Shown here: positions 25,767 to 33,573 of the stretch, in pieces | How positions within the stretch are numbered: position 1 is the first letter of the stretch | Layout: each line of letters starts with the position of its first letter | Assembly (NCBI GenBank): GCA_964195405.1 | Contig: CAXMPK010000119.1 | Coordinates: 1-64,000 of the forward strand | DNA length: 64,000 nt | From: CAXMPK01 sp964195405 | GTDB lineage: Bacteria > Actinomycetota > Acidimicrobiia > Spongiisociales > ZC4RG35 | Direction: 5' to 3' | Program-made: the position numbers and the translations under genes | Notes under the pieces: model-generated | Database searches by the model: none | What the model saw: only the letters and a program-made list of their open reading frames with translations | What the model was told of the DNA's origin: nothing

Positions 25767-27053
25767 GTGAGCATCGAGTTCGACCGACTGAGACTTCTTT
25801 GGCCCGACCACCTCGGTCTGGCTCGTGGAAAATATCTGACGCCAGACAAGGCCGAATCCGGGACGGCGCACGCCATTTCCCTTTTCACGCTTGGTTTCGA
25901 CAGAGTGATGTACGACCACAAGGCCGGCATGATGACCGAGGGGCTTCCCGACTGCGATGCCAACTACGAGGGCTCCGACATTCGTCCTGGATGGCAAAAG
26001 GGAACACCGGTGGTCATCCCAGACATCACCCGCCAGGGCGAGCCGGTGCCGATGGCTCCTCGAAATGTTCTCAAAGACGCATTGGAGAAGTGGCGTTCCC
26101 ATGGTCTGGAGCCGATGGTCGGTATTGAGTTGGAGGCATTCCTCTTCGAGCCGGACGGCAGCGGAAGCTGGACACCCATTTCCACTCCCGGCGCCTATGT
26201 GTACGGAACCGGGATGTCCGTGGACCCCACAGGAACGATCGATGAAATCATGGCAACCGCCCGGGAGGTCAACCTTCCTCTGGAGTCGGTCAACAGCGAG
26301 TACGACAACGGACAGTTCGAACTCACCCTGGCATACACAGACGCACTCAAGGCTGCCGATGAGGCCTTCCTTTTCAAAGTGATGGCCAAGGAGATCGCGG
26401 CACAGCGTGGTCTGCTCCTGACGTTCATGGGCAAGCCGATCAACAATCGTGGTGGCAGTGGTCTCCACGTCAATCTTTCGCTCAACGACTCCAGCGGTTC
26501 CAACGTCCTCTACGAAGAAGCTGCCGACGACGGGTTGAGTGAGATAGCACGGTCGGTGACGGCGGGACTGCTTCACCATCATGTCGGCATGACCGCGTTG
26601 ATCGCACCGACCGTCAACTCCTACAAACGGCTCCAGCCGGGATCATTATGTGGTTATTGGGCCAACTGGGGTTACGACCATCGCGGGGTGACCGTTCGTG
26701 TCCCCCCGGCTAGGGGTAACGGCACCCGTCTCGAGCATCGTGTCGGCGACGGCTCAGTGGCACCCCATCAAGCTGTGGCCGCCGTTTTGACAGCAGGCCG
26801 CCTCGGCTATGAGAACGGCTACGAATTGCCTCCTGCCGAGACGCTCGACTGCTTGGAGAGCGCATCGACCGACGTGGTTTGCCCGTCGTCACTCGAGGCC
26901 GCCCTTGACGCTCTGGAGGCAGACACCGTTCTGGTCGAGGCTTTCGGCCCTGTGTTTGTTGACGGCTACGTAACCGTCAAGCGTGCCGAATGGAACCGTT
27001 ACAAGGTCTGGACCACCGATTGGGAGATGGCCGAATACTTGCCGTTCCTCTGA
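25767..27053 (+). CDS. Glutamine synthetase-like amine/gamma-glutamyl ligase
   Basis: A 428-residue member of the glutamine synthetase superfamily. Active-site elements are intact: IELEAFLF (Glu), the strand SEYDNGQFEL, FMGKPINNRGGSGLHVNLSL (near 220), NSYKRLQPGS (near 290) and GTRLEHRVGD (near 325). The protein lacks the regular GS N-terminal domain layout and resembles amine ligases such as PuuA, IpuC or the aniline ligase AtdA1/TdnQ rather than GlnA. It would join glutamate to an amine with ATP. The GTG start is at 25767. Its stop overlaps the start of the following gene (TGATG). Paired decarboxylase and PuuD-like hydrolase genes nearby support amine metabolism. Confidence 0.85.
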   Translation: MSIEFDRLRLLWPDHLGLARGKYLTPDKAESGTAHAISLFTLGFDRVMYDHKAGMMTEGLPDCDANYEGSDIRPGWQKGTPVVIPDITRQGEPVPMAPRNVLKDALEKWRSHGLEPMVGIELEAFLFEPDGSGSWTPISTPGAYVYGTGMSVDPTGTIDEIMATAREVNLPLESVNSEYDNGQFELTLAYTDALKAADEAFLFKVMAKEIAAQRGLLLTFMGKPINNRGGSGLHVNLSLNDSSGSNVLYEEAADDGLSEIARSVTAGLLHHHVGMTALIAPTVNSYKRLQPGSLCGYWANWGYDHRGVTVRVPPARGNGTRLEHRVGDGSVAPHQAVAAVLTAGRLGYENGYELPPAETLDCLESASTDVVCPSSLEAALDALEADTVLVEAFGPVFVDGYVTVKRAEWNRYKVWTTDWEMAEYLPFL

Positions 27054-27841
27054 TGAGCGGATTTCTTTTCCCAAAGACACCGAGTGGGCGCTCCTCACTG
27101 ATCCCTGAGCCGCCCTGGCACTACTCCGGGGAGATGCTGAGCGTCGAGTATCGGACCAAACCCGGTCGTGTCGCTGACCTATTACCCGAGGGCGTAACAC
27201 TCGCAGATGACGATCCTGGGGCGGTGGCTCTCATCTGGGCCGACTGGCAGAGCACCGGTGACGGCCTCGAAGAGACCCTCGACCCCGTTCGCAGCCAGTA
27301 CAAGGAGGCGTTTGTGGTGATTCGCTGCGAGTGGGACGACAAGATTTGGAGTCGGTGTCCTTACATCTGGGTAGATAAGGACTTTGCCCTGGTCAGGGGT
27401 TATCACCAGGGCTACCCGAAGAAGCTTGGCGACATCTGGATGACCCGGCCGATAACCGTGGGTCGGGCCGGCCCCCGGTTGGAAGAGGGAGGCCGATTCG
27501 GGATGACCCTCGGTGCCGCCGGTCGGCGTCTGGCCGAGGCGACTGTGACGCTTTCGGAACAGGTGACTTCACCTGGATTCGTAAACGGGCACCCCATGCT
27601 CCACAACCGGATTTGGCCTTCGATCGAGTCGGACGGCTCTCGATCAATGGACGAGTTGGTGACCATGAGCGGTTACGACGGGGAGATCGCCGACGTCTGG
27701 GCCGGGCAGGCCACCATTGAGCTCTTCGAGTCACCCTCAGAGGAATTGTCGCTTCTCGAGCCGGAAGAGGTGATCGGCGGCTTCTATCACCGGGTCGGCG
27801 TTTCCTGGAAGGGCGGAACCACCCTGCGGTCCACCCCATGA
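27053..27841 (+). CDS. Acetoacetate decarboxylase-like family protein
   Basis: A 262-residue protein of the acetoacetate decarboxylase (ADC) fold. It has PPWHYSGEMLSVEYRT near the N-terminus, QYKEAFVVIRCEW near residue 83 with a lysine where ADC carries its Schiff-base lysine region, and GYPKKLGDIWMTRP near 122. Many family members outside Clostridium do not decarboxylate acetoacetate but act on other keto acids or as aldolase-dehydratases. The ATG overlaps the ligase stop (TGATG), and the antiporter start overlaps its own stop. This coupling ties it to amine or ring-product breakdown; the reaction is unknown. Confidence 0.75.
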   Translation: MSGFLFPKTPSGRSSLIPEPPWHYSGEMLSVEYRTKPGRVADLLPEGVTLADDDPGAVALIWADWQSTGDGLEETLDPVRSQYKEAFVVIRCEWDDKIWSRCPYIWVDKDFALVRGYHQGYPKKLGDIWMTRPITVGRAGPRLEEGGRFGMTLGAAGRRLAEATVTLSEQVTSPGFVNGHPMLHNRIWPSIESDGSRSMDELVTMSGYDGEIADVWAGQATIELFESPSEELSLLEPEEVIGGFYHRVGVSWKGGTTLRSTP

Positions 27842-29091
27842 CCGAGGTTGTTGTCCTCGTTGCCGCGGGGGCGATTCTCGTGATCACAGTGGTTTCGGGC
27901 CGTTTAGAGCGATTCTGGCTGACCGAGCCGCTGGTCGCCGTGGTGTTTGGCGTGGTGCTCGGGCAATTCATCATCGGCCCGGTCGACCTGACCCAGCCTG
28001 GTTTCTTGACGTTTCTGGAACTGACTCTCGCTCTGGTTCTCTTTAGTGACGCGTCACGTGTCAGCGTTCGCCGGGTCAAAGGCACTTATGCGTGGCCGGC
28101 ACGGATGTTGACGCTGGGTCTGCCGCTGACAATTGCTCTCGGGACTGCTGCCGCAGCCTGGCTGCTCGGTCTTCCGTTGGGGTTCGCCCTACTGATTGGT
28201 GTCGTGTTGGCACCCACGGACGCGGCGCTCGCTGAGCCGGTTTTGGAGAACAAGTCGGTGCCTGCACGAGTGAGGCAGACCTTGAACATCGAATCTGGTC
28301 TCAATGACGGGCTGGCGGTCCCTGCCCTTCTGGTTGCCGTGGCTCTGCTCGAGGCCGATGAAGGAATGGTCACACCAGCGGAGGCAGTGTTGGTGTTCAT
28401 CCAACAGCTTGGCATTGGCATCGTGGGTGGGGTCGTTCTCGGACTTTTGGGTGCGTTCATCATCGGAAAGGGGGTGGAGCGGGGTTGGATGAACTCGCTA
28501 CATCAAAAGATCGCTGCCCTCTCGTTGGCCCTGGCAGGTTTTGCTGCCGTCCAGTTGTTGGGCGGATCGGGGTTTGTCGCCGTGTTCATCGCCGGTGGGC
28601 TGATGAGTCACCGGCTTGAAGAGAGATCTGAGTACCTCTACGAATTCGCCGAAACCGAAGGTCACGTCATGGTCTCGTTAGCGTTCTTGTTCGTCGGAGC
28701 CGGTCCGGCTGTCGAGATGATTTCTGGAAGTGTCTCCTGGGAAGCGTTGGTGCTGGCTCTTGTGGCTCTAGTTGTGGTTCGCCCTATCGCGATTGGGCTG
28801 TCGCTGATCGGCGAGAAATTGATGGTTTCGACGGTGGCGTTTCTCGGCTGGTTCGGTCCTCGCGGCCTGGCGACAATCGTTTTCTATCTACTGGCGATCG
28901 AGGAATTACCGGAGGTCCCGTTGCTGGTCACAGAAACCGTGACCGCGACTCTGGTGCTGTCGATTGTGCTCCATGGAATCACTGCCGTGCCGGCGTCGAA
29001 CTGGCTCGCGAGGAGGTTTGAGGGCATGGATGAAGACGAGGACATGCCCGAAATGGGCGATTCGATCGAATTCCCGACTCGAAAGGGTTAG
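27838..29091 (+). CDS. Na+(K+)/H+ antiporter of the CPA1/NhaP type
   Basis: A 417-residue membrane protein with about 12 hydrophobic helices. The CPA core motifs are seen in VLAPTDAALAEPVLENKSVP (transport-site TDAA segment near 123) and LNIESGLNDGLAVP (near 148), which carries the acidic ND pair. HKIAALSLALAGFAAVQLLGGSGFVAVFIAG and WFGPRGLATIVFYLLA are typical of the family (quoted in part). It exchanges cations for protons across the cell membrane and would aid pH and salt balance. The ATG overlaps the stop of the ADC-like gene. An acidic tail closes the protein. A strong hairpin follows. Confidence 0.9.
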   Translation: MTEVVVLVAAGAILVITVVSGRLERFWLTEPLVAVVFGVVLGQFIIGPVDLTQPGFLTFLELTLALVLFSDASRVSVRRVKGTYAWPARMLTLGLPLTIALGTAAAAWLLGLPLGFALLIGVVLAPTDAALAEPVLENKSVPARVRQTLNIESGLNDGLAVPALLVAVALLEADEGMVTPAEAVLVFIQQLGIGIVGGVVLGLLGAFIIGKGVERGWMNSLHQKIAALSLALAGFAAVQLLGGSGFVAVFIAGGLMSHRLEERSEYLYEFAETEGHVMVSLAFLFVGAGPAVEMISGSVSWEALVLALVALVVVRPIAIGLSLIGEKLMVSTVAFLGWFGPRGLATIVFYLLAIEELPEVPLLVTETVTATLVLSIVLHGITAVPASNWLARRFEGMDEDEDMPEMGDSIEFPTRKG

Positions 29092-29103
29092 TCGTCAAGG
29101 ACA

Positions 29104-29124
29104 GCATCTGTTCACAACAGATGC
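29104..29124. terminator. Hairpin terminator between antiporter and aldehyde dehydrogenase
   Basis: GCATCTGTT pairs perfectly with AACAGATGC over a three-base loop (CAC). It lies between two converging genes, 12 bases after the antiporter stop and 6 bases from the aldehyde dehydrogenase end. A bidirectional terminator is the natural reading. Confidence 0.7.
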
Positions 29125-29129
29125 AATCT

Positions 29130-30593
29130 TCAGGAGACAGTGTCCTCACTGATCTGGAGTGTCTTCAGGTCGGAATGGAAATCGAGTGCGTAGTCGCCGC
29201 CTTCACGTCCGATTCCCGAAATGCCACAGCCGCCAAACGGAGCGGTTAGGTCTCGGACCAGATATGTGTTGACCCAGACGGTTCCGGCGCGAATCCCGGC
29301 GCCGGTCCGTTGCGCCCTTTGCTCCGACCCTGTGTAGACAATTCCCGAGAGGCCGTATGCGGTTGAATTGGCGAGAGCGATGGCCTCTGTCTCATCCTCA
29401 AATGTTTGATAGGTGAGCACCGGCCCAAAAACCTCTCGTTGCACGATTTCGGACTGATTCGACTTTGGCATGATGAGCGTTGGCTCATACCAGAGACCAT
29501 CGTCCTTCCAGCGTTCACCGCCCCGCATGATTCGGTCGCCGGCCCCGCGAGCCCGGTTGACAAATCCCTCGACTCTCTTGAGATGGTCGGGGTGAATCAT
29601 CGGCGAGATTGTCGTTGTGGGGTGGCGACTGTCTCCGAGGACGTGCTCGTCGGTGTATTGGTTGAACAGCTCCAAGAACTTTCCGGACACCGACTTCTCG
29701 ACCAGTAGACGGGTGCCGGCGATACAGGTTTGGCCGGAGTCGTCGTACTGACCTGCCGCCTTTCTCGCGGCTGCTTCGAGGTCTGAGTCGGCAAAGACGA
29801 TCAGAGGCCCCTTGCCACCCAGCTCCGCGGTGAAGGGTGTGATGTTCCTGGCGGCGGCCACACCGATGTGGCGAGCCGTCTCTGGTGACCCGGTAAAAGA
29901 GATTCGTCTCACCCTCTTGTCGCCCACCAGGGCGGCTCCGACCTCATCGCCGATGCCATGCACGATGTTGAGGACACCTGGGGGCAATCCTGCCTTGTCA
30001 GCCAGGTCGGCGAGGATCGATGCGGAGAGGGGTGACCATTCTGCGGGCTTGAGAATCACAGGGTTTCCAGCGGCAAGAGCGGGAGCAAGTTTCCATATCG
30101 ACAGAAGCCAGGGCGCGTTCCAGGGGGTGATGATCACCGCAGGCCCGGCAGCCATCCGCTGCACTTGATTGTTGGTTCCCTTTGAGGACCAGGATCTTCC
30201 TTGGTAATTCGCAGCGAGGTTTGCGTAGTTGCGGAGGTTCTCAGCCCCGCGGTGAATCACCCGTGCCTGGAGACTCTCCAACAGCATCGCCATGTCGACA
30301 CATTCGACGGTGGCCAACTCATCGATGTTCTCGTCGATCAAATCCGCGAGATGATGCAGATACTCGGCCCGCTTCTCAGGCCTCTGCGCCGCCCATGAGG
30401 GAAAGGCATCGACGGCGGCACTTATGGCCGCATCGGCGGTGAGGGCATCACCACGGGCCATGTCGGCGAGCTTCCAATCCCAGTCGAGTGGAGAGCGGAC
30501 CTCGAAGGTTTTTTCGGACGAGACTCGCTTCCCACCGATGTAGTGATCAGGTGAGACAGCAACGTCAGATATCTCCGCTCGGGACGATGGCAA
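29130..30593 (-). CDS. NAD(P)+-dependent aldehyde dehydrogenase, HpaE-like
   Basis: A 487-residue ALDH-superfamily enzyme. The catalytic cysteine is in DSGQTCIAGTRLLV near residue 289. The general-base glutamate is in FTAELGGKGP near 254, the oxyanion asparagine in ITPWNAPW near 155, and cofactor contacts in ISFTGSPET near 231. The pattern resembles 5-carboxymethyl-2-hydroxymuconate semialdehyde dehydrogenase (HpaE). The neighbouring MarR regulator and the HpaD-like dioxygenase strengthen this, since HpaD makes the HpaE substrate. The start is TTG at 30593 with GGAG upstream. A candidate operator lies in the 60-base region shared with the divergent marR gene. Confidence 0.92.
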   Translation of the reverse strand: MPSSRAEISDVAVSPDHYIGGKRVSSEKTFEVRSPLDWDWKLADMARGDALTADAAISAAVDAFPSWAAQRPEKRAEYLHHLADLIDENIDELATVECVDMAMLLESLQARVIHRGAENLRNYANLAANYQGRSWSSKGTNNQVQRMAAGPAVIITPWNAPWLLSIWKLAPALAAGNPVILKPAEWSPLSASILADLADKAGLPPGVLNIVHGIGDEVGAALVGDKRVRRISFTGSPETARHIGVAAARNITPFTAELGGKGPLIVFADSDLEAAARKAAGQYDDSGQTCIAGTRLLVEKSVSGKFLELFNQYTDEHVLGDSRHPTTTISPMIHPDHLKRVEGFVNRARGAGDRIMRGGERWKDDGLWYEPTLIMPKSNQSEIVQREVFGPVLTYQTFEDETEAIALANSTAYGLSGIVYTGSEQRAQRTGAGIRAGTVWVNTYLVRDLTAPFGGCGISGIGREGGDYALDFHSDLKTLQISEDTVS

Positions 30594-30603
30594 AAAGGAC
30601 TCC

Positions 30604-30628
30604 AGGTCGTTAGCTACCTAAGGATAAG
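30604..30628. promoter_or_regulatory. Operator-like box between aldehyde dehydrogenase and marR
   Basis: TTAGCTACCTAA (30610-30621) differs at one position from the palindrome before the P450 gene. Read on the minus strand the similarity extends to 19 of 24 bases, including TTAT before and CGA after the core. It is placed to control both divergent genes, as usual for MarR proteins and their targets. Confidence 0.55.
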
Positions 30629-30653
30629 CTGATGGTGTGAACCTGAGAAGACG

Positions 30654-31199
30654 ATGCCCCGACCGCTGACCGATCACGACCCTGGAGTGGTGTTGGAGGC
30701 CGAGCGTGACATTCGGATCCGACTGGGAGACCGCCCCCTCGATTTCGAGGCGCTTCTTGCAGTTTCCAATATCTACCGGGCGGCCAACGCGGTACGTCAT
30801 CGCATGGAGCGTGATGTCCTGGCTCCCGTCGGTCTCAGTTGGGGCGGCTTCACCATCCTTTTTGTCTTGTGGGTGTGGGGTGACCGCGAGACGGGTGATC
30901 TCGCAGAGGATTGTGGCCTGGCAAAAGGCACTTTGTCAGGAATGTTGCGGACCCTGGAACGGACGAGTCTGGTGTCGCGGTCGAGACATCTCGATGATGG
31001 GCGCAAGGTGATGGTTCACCTCGCATCATCGGGTTTGGAGACCATCGAAGAGGTGTTTCCCCGTTTCAATGAGTTCGAGACAAAACTCACCACCAGCCTT
31101 GATTCGGACGAACGTCATGAATTGGCGCGACTGCTCCGGCTGGTCACTGCCACCGCCGACGAACTTCCTCTCGTTACGGAGGGTCGAAAACAACGATGA
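30654..31199 (+). CDS. MarR-family transcriptional regulator
   Basis: A 181-residue winged-helix regulator. The helix-turn-helix region is DLAEDCGLAKGTLSGMLRTLERTSLVSR (residues about 82-109; quoted here as CGLAKGTLSGMLRTLE), and the wing RHLDDGRKVMVHL follows. N- and C-terminal helices form the expected dimer region. Extra residues at both ends make it longer than classic MarR (about 145). It is divergent from the aldehyde dehydrogenase gene and its stop lies in the repeat that carries the dioxygenase ribosome site. In E. coli the homologous regulator HpaR represses the homoprotocatechuate genes and responds to the aromatic substrate. Confidence 0.9.
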   Translation: MPRPLTDHDPGVVLEAERDIRIRLGDRPLDFEALLAVSNIYRAANAVRHRMERDVLAPVGLSWGGFTILFVLWVWGDRETGDLAEDCGLAKGTLSGMLRTLERTSLVSRSRHLDDGRKVMVHLASSGLETIEEVFPRFNEFETKLTTSLDSDERHELARLLRLVTATADELPLVTEGRKQR

Positions 31200-31237
31200 G
31201 AAGGAGATACAACGATGAGAAGGAGATTCAACGATGG
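31191..31237 (+). repeat. 19-bp tandem repeat spanning marR stop and dioxygenase start
   Basis: Two full copies of CAACGATGAGAAGGAGATW (31191-31209 and 31210-31228) are followed by a partial copy, CAACGATGG. Each full copy holds an ATG, a TGA and the ribosome site AAGGAG. The first supplies the marR stop, the third the dioxygenase ATG at 31234. The duplication adds one extra ribosome site and an ATG that opens only a tiny reading frame. Confidence 0.8.
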
Positions 31238-32109
31238 GTGAGATAGTCGGTGCCGGCCTGATCAGCCATGCCCCCACAATCATGTTCGATGAGGCGACAC
31301 GGCGTGAGCTCAACGATGACAAGGAGATCAGCCTGGTCCCTGGTCTTGTCCGGCTTCGGGATCAAGTGTTTGATCGGCTCCAGCCGGATGCGATGGTCAT
31401 TGTCGACTCCCACTGGTTCACCACCGTTGAGCATGTGCTGTCAGCTCATTCTCGCCGTCAGGGGCACATGACATCTTCCGAACTTCCCAGAGGGATGGCA
31501 GGGATCCCGTACGATTACCCGGGCGATCCCGAGTTGGCGCATCTCGCGGCCGATCTGGGCAAGGAGCTGGGCACGCCGACACATGCCAGCGAAGATGACT
31601 ATCTCCCGGTCTACTACGCAAGCGTCAACCTGGTGCACTATCTCCACCGGGACGAAAAAGTTGTATCGGTTTCCGTGGTTCAGACCGGTGAACCGGACGA
31701 CTTCTTGACGATGGGCGAGGCGATTGGCGAGGCTGTGTCGCGGCTAGACCGTCGCGTTGTTGTGCTGGCTTCGGGCGGAATGAGTCATACTTTTTGGCGT
31801 CTCAAGCAGATCCACAAACACGAGGCATCAGACCCGGTCCACATAATCACACCTGAGGCCCGCGCCGCCGACGAGCTTCGTGTCGACTGGATGCGACAGG
31901 GTGACCATCAGCAGATCGTCGACTCGATGGATGACTACAAGCAGTACAACCCCGAAGGCGATTTCGGGCACTACCTCATGATGCTGGGAGCAATCGGCGG
32001 GGCCGAATGCACTGCTCCCGGAGAGCTCTTCTCCGACTATGAGAATGCGACGGGTACAGGACAGGTTCACGTCTGGTTCGAGCGACCCGAAGGCGGTTGG
32101 ACCGTCTAA
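31234..32109 (+). CDS. Class III extradiol ring-cleavage dioxygenase, HpaD-like
   Basis: A 291-residue LigB-superfamily protein that closely follows E. coli homoprotocatechuate 2,3-dioxygenase. Shared points are LISHAPT (metal His12), VIVDSHWF (His60), the TSSELP segment near 90, YPGDPELAHLAADL near 105, ASGGMSHTFW near 186 and GTGQVHVWF at the end. It should open the ring of 3,4-dihydroxyphenylacetate or a similar catechol beside a hydroxyl, using Fe(II) and O2. It is translated from ATG 31234, preceded by AAGGAG in a duplicated 19-bp unit, and is co-transcribed with the MarR gene. Confidence 0.88.
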   Translation: MGEIVGAGLISHAPTIMFDEATRRELNDDKEISLVPGLVRLRDQVFDRLQPDAMVIVDSHWFTTVEHVLSAHSRRQGHMTSSELPRGMAGIPYDYPGDPELAHLAADLGKELGTPTHASEDDYLPVYYASVNLVHYLHRDEKVVSVSVVQTGEPDDFLTMGEAIGEAVSRLDRRVVVLASGGMSHTFWRLKQIHKHEASDPVHIITPEARAADELRVDWMRQGDHQQIVDSMDDYKQYNPEGDFGHYLMMLGAIGGAECTAPGELFSDYENATGTGQVHVWFERPEGGWTV

Positions 32110-32145
32110 CCCGGAACCGACCCCTGTCCGTGGCACAATCTGTGG

Positions 32146-33573
32146 GTGGTCGCAGTAAGAAGCTCCACGGGTCTCGTTGATGACTTAGATCGTCTCGCGC
32201 TGGCTTTGGAAAGCCTCGATCTGAGAACGGCTTCGATTCGCGGCAAGGAATCGGACTCCAAGAGGGATCAACTCGTCCGGACGATTCGATCGTATGTCGT
32301 TCCTCGCCTGAGCGATCCCACGACGCCGTTGTGTGTGGTTTTTACCGGGCCGACCGGTTCAGGTAAATCCACTCTGGTCAACAGCATTTCGGGGCACAAA
32401 GTATCCGAAACAGGTCCGGTAAGACCGACCACCACCGCACCAGTTGTGCTCGCCTCGCTAGCGAATCGGGATCGTCTCCAGAGGCTGGGGGGTGTCGAGT
32501 GCGAGGTAGTGGAAGGTGCCGCTCCAATACTCGACATGGTGGCTCTCGTCGATACGCCCGACATTGATTCCACTTCGACTGAGCATCGAGCAACAGCCGA
32601 AGCGTTGATAGACAGTGCGGACGTCGTTGTCTTCGTGACGTCCACGCTTCGTTATGCCGATCTGGTGCCGTGGGAGGTCCTCCGCCGAGCCGTGTCACGT
32701 GGAGCGCCGGTCATCAATGTGCTCAATCGCTACAGCAGTTCCTCGGCCGGGGCTTATGTCGACTTCAGAAGCTTGCTCTCCGCTGAAGGCTTGACCTCCG
32801 ACGTTGTCCGGGTTCCCGAGCATCATCTTGATAGTGATGCTCATTCGGTCCCTTCTCTTGCAGTCAAGGAGCTGGCTCGGCGTCTTGTCGATGTCGCCCG
32901 TGATCGAAGGCGTTATCAACAGGAGGTCCTCGATCAGGTGTTGGCCTCATTGGTTGCTCAGAGTGAGGATTTGGTCGACAGTGTGAATGACGATCGACGT
33001 TGGCTGGGTGATCGTGAAGCAGAGCTGCGATTTGGTTTTGCCAACTCCGCAATCGATCTCGACCTCTCGGGCGTCGTCGACGACATCGTCTTTGGTTTCC
33101 CGAGTGGAGCCTCGGCCCGCCGTAAGAGACGCTGGCTGCGTCGTGCCCAGGTCGAGATGGTTGCGATCGATCGCATCGTTGCCGCTGTCGATGCAGATAT
33201 TCGCTCACGGGGTCTGAGTGATGGCGATCTTCGCGAGATGATCGCCGAAACCATTCCCCGCTGGCTCGGCTACACCCGTCGTGTCGTCGAGGAGGCAGAC
33301 GTTGTGTCCTCTGAGTTGGCGTGTTCGGTTCTTGTTTGTTCCGCCATTGGCCTACGGGATCCTCAGTTGGAAATGTTCGTCCTCGGTGATGACTCAGATC
33401 GCCTCGTAGCCAGAGCCCGGCGCGAATTGGTCGACCGACTCCAAGTCATCTACACCCACTGTGGAGAGCGGTTGGTCGATCGACTGGAGACCGAGGCCGG
33501 TGAGCCCGATGCGGACGATCTCGCGGATCGAATGTCATTCGTCGTTGCGAGGTCGCATTTCGCCGATGCGTGA
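32146..33573 (+). CDS. Dynamin-like/P-loop GTPase, first of a pair
   Basis: A 475-residue G protein. The P loop GPTGSGKST is at residues 68-76, followed by a switch region with VRPTTTAPV near 97 and the G3 motif DTPDID near 140. VTSTLRYADLVPW and a G4-like NVLNRY near 190 come next. The C-terminal 250 residues are mostly helical without clear membrane spans. It belongs to an actinobacterial pair: this partner plus a YfjP-like GTPase, whose ATG overlaps its stop. Such pairs are thought to act at membranes, but function is not settled. The start is GTG at 32146. Confidence 0.82.
   Translation: MVAVRSSTGLVDDLDRLALALESLDLRTASIRGKESDSKRDQLVRTIRSYVVPRLSDPTTPLCVVFTGPTGSGKSTLVNSISGHKVSETGPVRPTTTAPVVLASLANRDRLQRLGGVECEVVEGAAPILDMVALVDTPDIDSTSTEHRATAEALIDSADVVVFVTSTLRYADLVPWEVLRRAVSRGAPVINVLNRYSSSSAGAYVDFRSLLSAEGLTSDVVRVPEHHLDSDAHSVPSLAVKELARRLVDVARDRRRYQQEVLDQVLASLVAQSEDLVDSVNDDRRWLGDREAELRFGFANSAIDLDLSGVVDDIVFGFPSGASARRKRRWLRRAQVEMVAIDRIVAAVDADIRSRGLSDGDLREMIAETIPRWLGYTRRVVEEADVVSSELACSVLVCSAIGLRDPQLEMFVLGDDSDRLVARARRELVDRLQVIYTHCGERLVDRLETEAGEPDADDLADRMSFVVARSHFADA

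Noticed and set aside
25671..26582. Long open frame (about 303 codons) on the minus strand opposite the GS-like ligase
   Set aside because: It is antisense to a gene with intact family motifs, has no recognisable domain, and such frames are common opposite high-G+C genes.
30654..32109. Antibiotic-resistance operon suggested by MarR
   Set aside because: The partner genes are HpaD- and HpaE-like, so an aromatic-catabolism regulator is a better fit.
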